A stretch of DNA of 64,000 bases from Onchocerca volvulus. Taxonomy: Eukaryota; Nematoda; Chromadorea; Rhabditida; Onchocercidae. The stretch lies in assembly GCA_000499405.2 (NCBI GenBank), contig HG738138.1, positions 23,031,097-23,095,096 of the forward strand. The letters are read 5' to 3'. The notes beneath the pieces are model-generated. The model did no database searches. It had not been told where the DNA came from and worked only from the letters and a program-made list of their open reading frames with translations. Shown here piece after piece: positions 37,442 through 50,400 of this stretch (position 1 is the stretch's first letter; each line of letters opens with the position of its first letter). Both the position numbers and the translations under genes were made by a program.

Positions 37442-38404
37442 TTATTTTGCATAAAGAAGACCCACTGGTTTATTGCTTCCTCTTACTGGAATGCTTTCTG
37501 ATTGAATTTCTCGATCTTGAACATCTTTTGACTCAATATCCGCTCTAGCTTGTGGCTCTTCGAGATCATATTTTCGTTTGACTTAAAAAAGAAAGAGAAG
37601 GTGAAAATTATTCTTTCTGGAACCACTGAGAAGTTCCATAGGCAGTGTTGTTGCAGTATTGATAAAGATTTATGTTTTTTTCTGATATACTACGATTTAT
37701 ATTATAACGGACTGGATTTTTTCCTTATATTTTGAAAGATGGATAAGATAAAATGGCAGATAGTTCCGTACCGTTTAGAAACAATGAGAAATTTTGAAAA
37801 CTTCATTTGGATTTTCATTCAGATTATTTTTCCATAACTCTAAGATAATGTAAGTGTAGAAATGAACTCACTTTCGGTGCCTTTAACTGGAAATGCAACT
37901 GTACTCCTCATTCCGTAATATGTATCCGCTTCTTTTGCATTAGGATCCTGCACTTTTGAAAATTCTTTTGAGAAAAGAAATATTAAGCGGAAATTGGACT
38001 TAGAAGATGATTTAGAATAAAACCATTAACAATTGGTATTCCATTATTCTGGCATTATTTCATTATATCCAAGACTATCTTTAAGAATTTAGGAATTTTT
38101 AAGCATTTCGAAATACATTTCCAAAATATAAAAGTCCAGAATTGTTAATTCTGAGAATATGTGAATGCATTGTGAAAATTAGAGAACTGAAAGGCGATAT
38201 GAACAAAATATACTATGTTTATATTGAGAAAATAGGTCAGCGAACATTTAGTACCATAAATTGAGGTAAATGTCCTGGTTTGTATGGACGTTTGGATTTT
38301 CTCAGTGCACAGGTTAACAAAACGATCGCAATGGTAATGCTGCCAGTAATGCTTGTAATGAATGTTATCGTTGTTGGTGTTATAATCGTGAACCATAAAT
38401 ACAT
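37442..38404 (-). CDS. Small single-pass membrane protein, unknown family
   Basis: Three exons on the minus strand: 38404-38255, 37947-37872, 37581-37442. The phases agree (0, then 1) and give 121 residues. Residues 5-36 form a Thr/Ile-rich hydrophobic segment, a probable membrane span or signal anchor, immediately followed by a basic stop-transfer stretch (RKSKRPYK). The rest is a polar, acidic tail (KYDLEEPQARADIESKDVQD) that ends in LLYAK. With this start, the tail would be cytoplasmic. There may be an upstream exon encoding an extracellular part, since an atttctag acceptor lies just before the ATG; I could not find such an exon with confidence. I recognise no family. It is tail-to-tail with SNW1 and head-to-head with RMI1. 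Confidence 0.6.
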
Positions 38405-40069
38405 TTGTTCAAAGATCCTAGAAATTCCCACCTTTAAGATCAGCTATATGAAGTAAATCTATCTTATCCTTATTTCCATTACATGCATTGGTACTTACTT
38501 CTAGCACTTGGAGAAGTCATAGTTTCATTTAGGACTTAGCATTTTAAAGTTTACCTATATTTTTTGATAGTTTTACAAGTCTGTATTTCTGATAAATCAT
38601 GATAAGGCCTTTCAATAATACCTTAGAAAAAATCCATGAACAAATTGTCTTGAAGAATAGAAGTATATATTTTTAACGCACACTCTCCTATATGCTATGA
38701 TAGAAAATAGTGCATTCTTAAATGGAAATTTCTTTTTATTGCTTTTTACAAACAATATGCAAATGTAAAGAAAAATTTGGAAATGTGAACTTGTCCTTTG
38801 CTTTGTTTGTATAATAATTTATCGTTGAGCTATTGATTATAGTCAAATTGCATTGATGAGAGAAAATGTCATCACCGAAAATGTAATCAATATCGTAAGA
38901 CTTGTTAGGATATAGTGGTAGAAAAATGGAGAAAATTAACCAACAATAGATAGGCCCGATTTGTGAAGCCTTTTATTAAAGCCAAAAATATGGCGCTAAA
39001 AATAATTTGTAGCGTGATAGCGATAACAAGTTAAATTGAATGCAACAGGAAGTTAGTCATTTTAACGGAGTAAAGATTTTTTAAAATAGAACTAAGCGTC
39101 GGTCCAAATATCTATTCTTTCATTAAATCGCGGAAAAAAAAAGTAATCAATGATTGACCAATGATTGACCTAATGACTGTCCTTCTTTCAGTAATCGTAA
39201 TTTCTCCCAGTAGAAATGATTGAACATTAAAGGCTGGGATGCTAAGTCTATATATTTGATCGTTTCTATCGGTAGAAGTTATGATTGCTGAAAAAAGGAC
39301 GGTCATTTGAACTGTCATTTTTTTGGGAAATTGTTCCAACAACAATAATAATGGATCGGAATCTAAGCAGGCTCATTGGATAAATTAATAAATTCTGATT
39401 TCGATCAATTTAACGAACTTCTGATTAATCATCGCATCAAAGTGATACGAGATGCAGCAGTTGCACAGTGAACCACATGTTTGGCGCAGAAGCTGAGTTT
39501 AAAATTTGTGGAATTTGCACTGTCAAGGTTTAGTTAGGGATGGATGAAATTTGAAGTTTAATTAATTGGTAATTTGGTTAATTTGATTAATTAATAGCTA
39601 GTTATGTTAGTGACTTTGTCTTCATACTCTTTTCTCTCTTTTTTTTCTGGGCAGTTGTGATTATTACCTAAAAATGTGATACTACGAAGGTAAAATATTA
39701 GAAATGTTTTTAATTAACAATACTCATAGCTGTCATTTATCACTGATGAGACGAAGATTTTGAAACGATGGACGTGAATAAATTATTGCAATTATGATCA
39801 ATTCTTAATATTCCTTTTATCTTATCTTTACTACTAATGCATACATTTTTCTTCTTTGCCAAAAACCTCACCTAATGTATTGTATGAATGATAGTAGTAC
39901 AAGTATTTTTGCTTTTTTTCTTTCCAAAAAAATTTTAATAATTGAGCGAATAGAATGTTAATCTTTTCTAAAACATGTCAATCTTTTTCTATAGTATTGC
40001 TAAATTTATATATTAGATTTTAAACAACTCAAGAATTTTTTCAGGTGCTGATTTTATCAACTGTTATGG
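38405..40069. other. Region between two divergent genes
   Basis: This 1.66 kb lies between the divergent starts of the membrane-protein gene and RMI1 and should carry both promoters. A minus-strand open segment at 39112-39345, preceded by a ttttttcag acceptor at about 39290, might be an upstream exon of the membrane-protein gene, but I could not join it in phase. A ttttttcag at 40036-40044 is a probable acceptor, possibly for trans-splicing, for RMI1. Confidence 0.5.
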
Positions 40070-43000
40070 ATGGATGTCGAGGTTATCAGGGATTTTTTTG
40101 ATAAGAATCTTAATGTTACATTACAAGAAGAATGGCTAACCAATGTGATGGCATATCTTGATTCCTTAGTAAGTGTAGATTATTTCAGTTGAAGAGTTTA
40201 TAATTTTTTGTAAATATTCATAATTTCTCGTGTCGTGACCATATCATTGATTGCTACTAATACAGATCGTTTTAGAAAATATTGCAGTCTGAAAGGTAAA
40301 GTTTGAAAATGATTATTATGAATACAAATTAGGATGAACGTCCTACTTTATTTCTGAATTCATCTAAAAAGACAAAATAAAATCAGTATTTTTATTCTTG
40401 AAACATTTTTCGATCTTCTTTTTTTTCATTTTTTAAGTCCCTTTGTTGCCGTTTGTTATTATATGAAAATGTGTAATTGTTTTTTTTTTTTTGAAAAATT
40501 GACAAATTATTCCAGGCATTTGACAGTGATTCTTTATTGTCAGCTGTTTATGAACAATGGCTTTACACTGATCTCAAAATATCCACGAAACCATTGTTAT
40601 CTTTATCAGTTGACAATTATTCGACATGGAAGATGCTTGGAAGTAATACCGTGATACAGGTATAATTTGCTTAATTTTTTTTTTTTCTTTTGGAAAGAAA
40701 ACTAATAAGGCAACATAATTCCAGCAACAAATTAAAAACACATCATAACTCTATCATGACTTTGCTTTGATTTTATCTTTTTATGAAATTACCTCATCTT
40801 TACAATCTGGATGTTATTTTCATTTAGATAAACTCCATTATTGATATCGGCACGTCACTTTATTCACAATATAGGACTATGACGAAGAAATTCGAGGACA
40901 ATTCCGGTTTCCAAATGATATTGGAGGAAAATGAAGTTAATTCAGATTCATTTGTGATTTTTCTTGAAACATATAACATTAGGAAGCTGTCGAACAATAT
41001 TTTGAACTGTATCTTTAATAATAATTTTAATTTATTGCCTGGCTGCTTATTGAATCATAATTTCTTTGATCTGACTCAAATTCCAAAAAATCTTCACTTT
41101 TTTTTTTTTTTTAAGCAAAATCCGAAGCGCATGCTTTCAATGGAAGTAACAGATGGCCAGTTGTCAATGAAGGCTATTGAATATAGCCCGTTAAATGCTC
41201 TTTCTCTCCTAACATGTCCAGGATGTAAGGTAGATTTTTTGATCGTACATTGCAGAAATTTGTGTTAGTACTGAAAAATTTTGTTACCAAAACATTTCCA
41301 AAATTGATAAACTGACAATGACATATTTATCGACGACATAGTATCATTGTTAAAATAAAGAAATAAACGAACTCGTGTTAATTTTTGTAGTATGTATTCT
41401 CTTATTTAAGATTCTATTGAAAAACGACGTATGTTTTCGACGTGGAATTTTGTTACTTACCGAACTGAATTGTATAGTACTGGGTGGTGATGACGATTTG
41501 CTTATGAAAACTGGTCGCCCTGTTGAAGTAATAATGATGCGTTTGAATATTGGTGTCTCATTGCAAAAACAAAACTTCATACGGTTAGTGCTTCTGAATA
41601 ATTCATTTTATTCGAGACAAATCTGTGGTCAAATTTCCAGTTTAAAAGATCTGTTTATGTATACTCTGGTTAAAGAACTAGAAGTAAGTTAATGCTATTG
41701 TATGTCTTCGCTCCTTGGACATATATACTGTTTTTCTGAAAATCGGGGAAATATTCTGGAACATTCTGTAATAAAGCCGACTTTTTAATATTTTCGCTTC
41801 TTAGTCAATTTAAATATATTTATTTCCATTTTCTGAAAAAAAAAAAAATTATGGTATCAGTCAACAAAGTAATACCAACATTATTTTCATTCACTAAAAC
41901 ATTCACTAGATTTTTGATGGAGAAAAGAATTTATTTATTAAAACTGGAATTGTTAATTATTTTTAAAATGCAGCAAAAAACATTGTTTATAGATTTCTGA
42001 AGGTTTTTTGTTCACTTATCGTTTAAATCTCTCTGCTGATAGTGATAAATTAGGAATGTTTCATAGATGATTTCAAAAAATAATATATTAATTTGAGGTA
42101 TTATAGTTTCCCTTAAGAGAAATAATGCAAATTATAAATATGTTAACTCAAGGAAAGAAAATAATTGCAGTTATGATATTCCAAATGCTAACAATGTTTT
42201 TTTTTCGCAGTTGAATATGAAGCCTGTAATGCAAGTGAAGCCACTTTCAGGTGAAATATCGTAAGTTATTTTATGAGTTTCTGAGATTTTAATTTTTGCA
42301 GTTTTCTTATATAAACTTTTCATTGGTATTATATAAGTGATTAGCTTGATTTTGACTATTGTTACTCTTTTTTTGCCTTTTTTTAAGCAGTAATGTTTTT
42401 GATGATATTCGCACTTTTTTTTCACTAGTAAGTTTATCTCCTTGTCTTTGTCTTTACTTATTCCATGCAAGTATGATTTGCTTACATGTTCAAATAAGTT
42501 TGGGTGTTAAAATATCTTCCTACCTTTTCGAAATCTTATTTTCTGAGGCGAATCGGATTCTGCAGTAAAGCAATTAAATGCTTTCAGATTAAATAAGAAG
42601 CAATGCACAGCATTAGTTGTTCATTACAGAGGCTGCACATTTAAGATAATAATAGATGAGTTTTGATGTCATTTCAGGCTTTCAGAAACACCAAGGCGGA
42701 AAGTAATAACTGCAAGTGGAACTCCACGAATTGAGCGGTCGATGAACGACATTGGGGTAATCATTAAATTTAATATTTTACGTGTGTTATAGATCAATTA
42801 ATCCAAAATTTTCATACTTCAGTTTCATCATTTCAGAAACGAATAAATGTTTCACTGAATGAAAGTCCGAGTAGTTCGAATAGCAGGACGCCAGTTGCAT
42901 CAATATCGAAACGCCCAATGAATTTATCATCACATAATGCACATGCTAAGCATATAAAAATGTTTGTTGAAAGTTTTTCAATATTAAAAAAAAAATGAAT

Positions 43001-45036
43001 TTTCACATCATCCATACCATTTTTATATCTGGACTGAAGAAAACTTCGTAATTCTAGTTTCATTAAAACGAAGTGAATAAATGAGAAAGTTTTGGTAATT
43101 ATATGATTGCAAGAAATAAATGGAAAAAATAAATTAATATTTTCTCCGTATGTAAAATTCTAATTCTTGGTTAATTACATCAGCGATTTTAGATTTGAAA
43201 TCTAAAATCTGAAATCTGAGACAGATTTTCTGAATAGAAATCATCTTTCAGTTTTTTGAGTTGTCTTTTGCCTCATTCTTATAAAAATTAGACTATACAA
43301 TATTCAAAATCTCATAGTCGAAAATTTTTCATTTATCAAATAAATTTTCCTTTTTTAAACTATGAATAGTTTTGCAGAGAAGTGGTTGACGATGATGCTG
43401 ATGTTATCGTGCTCGAAAAGCCAGCATCTACCAAGGAAATAACTGAAAAAGGTCTGAGTTTCTGCTGTTTCAAATTTTTGTTGTTTGATTGAGTTGAAGA
43501 TGCTGATGTTTGAAAAAAGAAGGCCAGATTGTTATAATCCTGAATAGTGCTATTTTTTTAAATGACTATTTCAATGTGAACTTTTACCAATCCCAGAAAT
43601 GATAATTTATGTGCATCGTTATTTGCTGCTATATCTCCAATCTTCCATTGGACTTGAAGCATTTTGCTTTTGATGCACGTATTTTGAAGCTCCCGTATAT
43701 AAGATTAATGTCTTTTATTTTGCAGATAGTTCGGGAAAAACTAACTTACCCATTACACCTAAATTGATTGATGATCCAGTTATAGCTGCTTACAAAAGGC
43801 TTGGAATTGAATCGATTTCGACAGCATTGAGGGCAATGCGGTTTTCCGTTGGACCGAAGCGTAAAATAATAGCTGTGAGTGGATTGATTATTTTAATATC
43901 TGTGATTTATTATTTCTTCTCTTTTAATGTAACATCAAAACAGTTGCTAAGCAACTTCAAATACAATTTTTAATTTTATTTAACCGTTCCATTATGGAGT
44001 CTGATTTGGATTACATATTAATAATATAGATTGTTTCAGCATTTATGTCAAATATTTCGAATGATTGTAAATTATTTTAAATTATTTTGAATCTAATCAG
44101 TAGGTAAATTAAATAAAGTTGTTTAAGTTGGAATTTTTTCCAAGATCATGGTGGGCTGTATTTCCTACTTCATTTCAGCTTGTATTGCGAAATTATGGTA
44201 ATCTCTGCATTTCTCTTTTCCATTTCTTTTTTCGATGGTAAATAAGTATTAATCGTATGATAATTTATGATAATTTCTTCTTTTTCCAGGCTATCATGGG
44301 AACAGAGCCATTGGAGCCATTACACGTAAAAAATGATAAATTATGGGCACTGACTGTGACGCTAAGCGATGAAAGTTATGAGTGCTTAAAGTGTCTCGTA
44401 TCACATACATTGCTTGTGGAACTGATTGGTTGGACTCCAGAAGAGGCATTAGTTAGTTCTTTTGATATTTTGAAATTTTATTTATTTATTTATTTCAGAT
44501 TTAGATATTTCATTTTTATTCAATCGTAATCAATATATCTGTTTTTCTACATGTTTGCCCTCATTCTTCATTGGTCAATTGATTTTGACCATTAAAAAAA
44601 ATGAAATCATTTTGTTTTGGTCAGATGTTTTATTTCGTAAATTATTCTATTTATTTAGTGTTTTCTGTCTTTACAGCTCAAAATTTCTGTTTATTTGAAA
44701 CAGATGCGTTACACACGTATTCTTGCTTTCCTTTTAGCTTTTACAACTCGCTTCTCCATGAGGATTACAGTTTCTTATTAAATTTTTAAAATGAAATCAA
44801 TGTTTCAAAATTAATGCTAAGTTCAAAAGCTAAATTCAAAAAATTGTTTTTAGGATGCTCGCGCAAGTAAAGATCGAGCGCGGCGAAAAGAAGGCTCGCT
44901 CCGGTTAAAAAGCGCTGGACAAGCAATGCGTAGACTAGATTTAATTTGGGAAGTTGAATTCTTTCCACCCGGTGGTTTAACACCCATAATTCACAAAATT
45001 GATACATACGCTCAAAAGTTCGGTCTGATTCGATAA
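40070..45036 (+). CDS. rmh-1: RMI1 homolog, BLM/TOP3 complex scaffold
   Basis: Thirteen exons: 40070-40168, 40516-40659, 40828-40935, 41116-41229, 41411-41583, 41641-41683, 42211-42260, 42678-42756, 42837-42961, 43378-43451, 43726-43874, 44290-44451, 44854-45036. All phases fit; 500 residues. The N-terminus has the RMI1 hallmarks: a helical part followed by VYEQWLYTDLK (human FEQWLLTDLR), QINSIIDIGTSLYSQ (human QINSLVDVSQPAYSQ), R-M-L-x-M-x-x-T-D-G and the OB1 core with FRRGILLLTE and LGGDDDLL. The C-terminal 160 residues resemble OB2, starting at WALTVTLSD and ending with RRLDLIWEVEFFP. A D-D-A-D-V-I-V-L stretch at 317-324 is a good SUMO-interacting motif. Known role: with BLM helicase and topoisomerase III, RMI1 dissolves double Holliday junctions. 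A TGA lies in frame upstream, after the last acceptor, so this exon should contain the start. The symbol follows the C. elegans name; orthology to rmh-1 rather than rmh-2 is inferred. Confidence 0.88.
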
Positions 45037-47487
45037 CTTTTGGGAAGCAATAAATGGTTAAATTCCTGATTGACCGCAAAATATCTCTTTTAAGCAAACA
45101 AATTATGACTATTATAAAAACTTTTGTTAATAAATTCTCCAAATGCATATTACTCACTTTGGTGTTTTGTTGTATTATTGTTTTAAATATCAGTGATCGA
45201 TCTCGACATATTCTTATCAAATTATATTTCATTCTCCTGGAGTTTATCTTAATTTCTTATATGAAATGTATTCTTGATATCTGTGCATATCAGAAATTTA
45301 CTAAGTGAGAAAAATTTGCTTACCGAATGTAGTTCATCCGAAGGATTTCTATCTAATCTTGTTGAAATCTTCTGTCCTTCATGTCTAAAATTATCTTTTA
45401 AACTGTCACTGAAAATTACTTGTGAAATGAAAAAATTGCTGTTCGAAATTTCGCTATAATGTGCCTCAAAAATTTGCAGCAAATGTCACATTTCTTGTCT
45501 TGGGAGGAGGCGGAGATGTGAAAGTAGAAACATTTTTGGAAATTTTTTAACTTTTACTTTCTTCAAGCTTTAGCAAAATTTTCTATTTTTCAATGCTTTT
45601 TTTTTTCACTACCTCGTAGAAAATCAATTTTGTATATATTGATTGATGTTGATAAAGTAGCAAATAATTGATAGCAAACAAAGTATTTCAATCTCAAAAT
45701 TACATAACAGAAGTGTTTTTCAAATATTTTGGTTATTCCAAGGACTTGCTGTCGCAGTGAGTAAGTATTTAATGCTTACTGATTATCTTTTTAATTGGGT
45801 TTCGTTGATTTTTCGTTTTTATGATCATAGTTGTATTTTTGCGATGATGACTTGTAGATGAAGAACTGATTCTGTCTTTAGTATCATACTACAGATAATT
45901 ACCGTGGCTGGATGTCTTACCTTTGAACCAGAGGAATATTTGAGTTAAGTGACTATATATGAAGTAAATCGAGCCATTTTCTACTCTTTTCTAAAACATT
46001 TTTCACTGCGTTGGAAAACTTATCGTTTATAATTTAATTTTCTCTTGATAGGGAAAAAATGGAAAAATGTAACTTGCGTCTTTAACTTAGTCTGTTTTAA
46101 AATATAACTTGAATATTTATTTCACAAGGAAGTGAAAACTTAGCCTTTAAAATATAATATTTTTGGTAGGAAGTGATAATAAATCTGGTATTATTCATGT
46201 ATTTCCAGAATCTTCAGGAAAGTTCCAAATTGTGTATAATAGTACAAGCTATGATCTCGGATGGATTCATACAGAGCTTCAGCAATGTTAAAGAAATATT
46301 CGCGAATCTAGTACTGCCTAATTTTTTATTCACATTTTGTTTCATATTTGTAGCAAAATTGTTGTGCATGCTAATGATTTAGCTACAATCCATCAAGATA
46401 ATTTGGTCAGTGTTGTAGAAGTGAGAGATGTATGTAACATTTTTACATTTCCATGAGCATTGAGAAATAGACCTTAATCAAACAATTTTATCAATCTGGA
46501 ATTAATTATAATTTCAAAATTTCTGCAAGCAAACGCTACAACAAAATTTTTCTCAGCAAATATTTTTTCTAAAAATGTATAGAACTAATGGCTTTGAATT
46601 GTGAATTACTAATAATTCAATCCATTCAAAGATTTTGCAATAGCTTGAAATGATCAGCTTGTTAATATATTCTTGCGACATTTGTTACTGAAGTTTTTAC
46701 GAAAATTTTGATCTCATCAATACATGAAGTTCAAGCCAGATGCTATATCAATTCATTGCTGAATACTATGCAACAATCATTTGAAAAATGTTAATTCTGC
46801 TTTAATAACCACATTTATCTATCGTTTATTCCCAATAATTAAATTTTGATCATATTAAATTATTCATGATTTTTTCTGAAGTAGATCAATTTAAATTCAA
46901 TTTTGAACATAATAATCACCATGATTGATCACGATGATACAGTTTCTAAGATGAAACACAAGAGATTTCTTTAATAGTGGTGCATTTTGTAGTTTATTAA
47001 TAAATTATTAGGTAAATGGGAAAATTGTGTCGTAATTCGATTAATTACATCTGAATTTTTATTTCTTTTCAATTGAATAAACTGAAACATATCCGAAATT
47101 AAATTCATACATTTGCTTTTTATCAGAACAAATAAGTGATTTTTCTTCAGCATTGCTAAAATGCAATATGGCAAGACTTCTGGATTCAATCTGATAGTTG
47201 ATTATTTTGTATTCTTGTTTGATATCAGGCTTCTAATATCAGATAATCGATTAATAGGATTGCATGTGCAGCAAAATTATCCTGGATCTTTATATGATCT
47301 CAGAAAATTCCTTCAATTTCTTTCTTAATTAATCTTTCTAATAAAGAAATTCTTTTCAGTGATAAATCGAAAATGGAATAACTTTAATTTTATTATAACA
47401 ATATTCGAAATGTTGTTCATAATTACATTTCATTTGTAACAATAATTTATAATGTTATAGGAAACAGATAGTTCTTCAGCGAATTCT
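45037..47487. other. Unresolved region with exon-like fragments
   Basis: Plus-strand pieces look coding. After a tttgcag at about 45479 comes NVTFLVLGGGGDVKVE. After an acceptor near 45892, IITVAGCLTFEPEEYL is followed by a gttaag donor. After a ttccag at about 46209, SSGKFQIVYNSTSYDLGWIH runs to a stop near 46290. The last two join in phase. On the minus strand a segment with a ttttcag acceptor and a gtaagc donor (about 45420-45329) is also open. I could not build one complete model on either strand, so this may be a small gene, a gene fragment or chance. Confidence 0.3.
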
Positions 47488-50400
47488 TCAATGAAGCCAT
47501 TCCGGTATTTGAAATTTATTATTGTGATCCTTATTATCGATCGCTTTTTTGAATAATTCAATAATTAATTTAAAATCAACCGTTGCTGAACCTGTCTTCG
47601 AAAGCATTTCCCTATAAATATCGGAATTTAAGATTTGAAATAGAAATTTCGAATTTTTGGAGACATGCTTGCTCATTCGAAATCTGAAACATTTCAATGA
47701 AATTTTTTTTTTTTTTTTTTTAATGAAATCCCTTCCTGATTTTTATTTCTCTTGAGTGATTTTTCATTATTTTTGATATTTACAAAGTTCTATCTTAGGC
47801 AGTGCAAGTTTTCAATCTTCAAACAGCATCAATTGATGAAATAAAGAACGGACCGATAAATTTGTCTTAACTGACGTGGCAATTTTTTAAAAGCATTTGT
47901 TTTGTAAAAATATGTTTTAAAATAGCAAATTCGATCATAATCATCGTTTAACGATCGCCATGGTAATCTAAAATTTTGCTAAAATTGTTTCAAATTTTTA
48001 AATTGTAAGAATCTTGTTTTGAACTGGATCACATGCAATAAATTATTAAGCATACTATATCAAAAAGAGCAGATCGTAACTGTCAGAAAAAAGGTCAAAA
48101 AAGCACAAAATAGTTTATCAGATATTTTTTAGATCCTTATTTTTGGATCTTTTTTTGAATGCTTTATATATCTGGTATGGCAATGGTTCTCTTATCTTTG
48201 ATAATCTTATCATCTTCACAGATGCTGAAAAAGCATACTTTCCGTGTAACATTTCAGCGACCATATAAATTACTGATATGATATCATCTGAAGGGCCTTG
48301 TTCACGTCCCCAATGTGCTCTTACAGAGCTGTACCGATAGGAACCAATGAATGGTACAAAAAGACGTGGCCTAAAATTCGAAAACTTTCGAAAAAAAAAA
48401 TCAGTTTATTTGATTATAACTTACTAGATAATCATCAAGTTCTTTTCATGTATCATAATCGCATCAGCTTATCAGTGATGTATTTCCTAAACTGATTAAA
48501 GATAGTATTTACTTGCATGGCCAGGGTAAAACGGCACTGAAATCGATGATAATCATTTTCTCGAGAATGTTCCTCTTCGTTAATGGCTTTGTGATTGCAA
48601 AATTAAAGGGCGATACAAAACGATGCACAAAACCAGCCCGATTCAATGCTGCTAATGCTCGAATACATCCGAGACCGATCATCAGAGCCAATATCGATGG
48701 TACTGTCCTAAGCAAAAACTTTTGAAAGTTCTTGTAAAAATGCTTTTTTTCTTCTTCATAGATTGATTATAAAGTAAATTTTAAAATAGATGAATAAAAC
48801 TTTGGATTGAATAAAATGAATGTTACAACTTGTTCTATCAAAATTCTCGTCTCAATTATGTAGTCCCCTCTCGAATATGTTGGAAATTTATGACAGAAGT
48901 TGGAAATAACTGGAATAAAAGTTGAAGTTGGAATAAGTTGGAAATATGTAAACATAAATTATGTAAGCTTTTTATAAATTAACAAATAGCTTGAAATAAG
49001 AAAATTATATAAAACACGAATTTTATACAGAAAAATTTTTGTATGCTGTTCAGATAAGGTCATCCTTTTAAAATTGAATTCGACTTTTAAATTTATTTAT
49101 TTTTTTAAGAGTAGATTTAGCATTTAAACTAATTAATTAATTTTTTTTACTGGAAATACAATGGACTTTAAAAATGACAAGCAATTTATATAATTTAGTG
49201 TTTACGATATGCATGAAATATTTTCAAACAAAAGTACAGTTTTTACAAAAGTGAATTTATTTGTTTCTATCTTAATTTGTTTTTACCATTACTTAGTTTT
49301 TTAAATGAAATCTTTTATTTCTTATTATTAATTCTTAAATTTTGAATTCAAATCTATTCATCAATTCCTTTAATAAGGTTGAGAAGAAAAATTCATTTTC
49401 TCATAACTTTTTTCACATCAGTATAATACAATCTGGGCAACCACATTAGATGTTTTGTGCAGGTCAAAGTTCTACGCAAAATGTTTTTGAAAATCCCAAA
49501 TATGAATTTGTTTGAATTTAAAGTTTGTCGCATTTGAAAAAAAAGATTTTTGCGATAAAAATGAACTAAGAATGGAGCAAATATAAAGTTTGAAATCTTA
49601 TTAATTGAAAATTTCAACTGAATTATTTTTTAGAAACTAAGGCAAAAATTTCGGATTTTATCTTCGAACTTTAAATCAAACTTTCAAAATTCATTGAATC
49701 TTTAAATAGATGATGAAATTTTAAAATTAATGGATTAAGAGAGTGTTAGGAAAGTAATTCATACTTTTGCATTAATTTTAGATTACTTCAAAATAATATA
49801 TGAAATTATCATTTATGTCATCATAGAATTTGAAGATAGCTTTGTTAACTTATCACTTATAACAATCAATTATCGCATATTAGTGAAATTGAAAGGAAAA
49901 AATTACGTTTTTGGTGATAAAACAGTTAGCATCGAAACCGGTGTAGCATCGTACTTGATAATTGCAAACGGTCGACCACCGTATTCCGGATCATGTTCCG
50001 CTTCTTGCTCTCCTTCTATTCCGAAATAAAGCTGTAATCTTATCATAGTTTTCAGCTTTTATCATATCATCTAGGCTTTAGATATTCACCTTCTGATGAA
50101 TTCACTTATAACAGTTGAATAATACCGAAGTGTAACAATCATCAAGAAAAACTATTTAGAATCTCACTAGTGAACACTTGAACTCAGATAATTTCAAAAC
50201 TAGAAATAATCAGTCTTAGGTAAACTTTTACTTATCCAATCTAGCAATGTTTATTCAATTCTTTTTTCTTGAATTTTGCCTTTTATTAAGTTTAAATTTA
50301 TACTACACACATGGAATAAATATTTCAGCATTTAAATTAGAGCAAGGGAAGGAAGAGACTGTAAAGAAATATTTTGATTTTGATCAAATGTGGGAACGAA

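Noticed and set aside
42391..42427. Possible extra RMI1 exon (SNVFDDIRTFFSL) with good acceptor and donor
   Set aside because: Including it breaks the phase into the next exon at 42678, whereas skipping it joins 42260 to 42678 perfectly.
44786..45232. 148-codon minus-strand frame across the 3' end of RMI1
   Set aside because: It is antisense to the well-supported last RMI1 exon (44854-45036) and has no splice or domain support.
48298..48725. Plus-strand frames of 65-70 codons
   Set aside because: They are antisense shadows of pseudokinase exons that join in phase on the minus strand.
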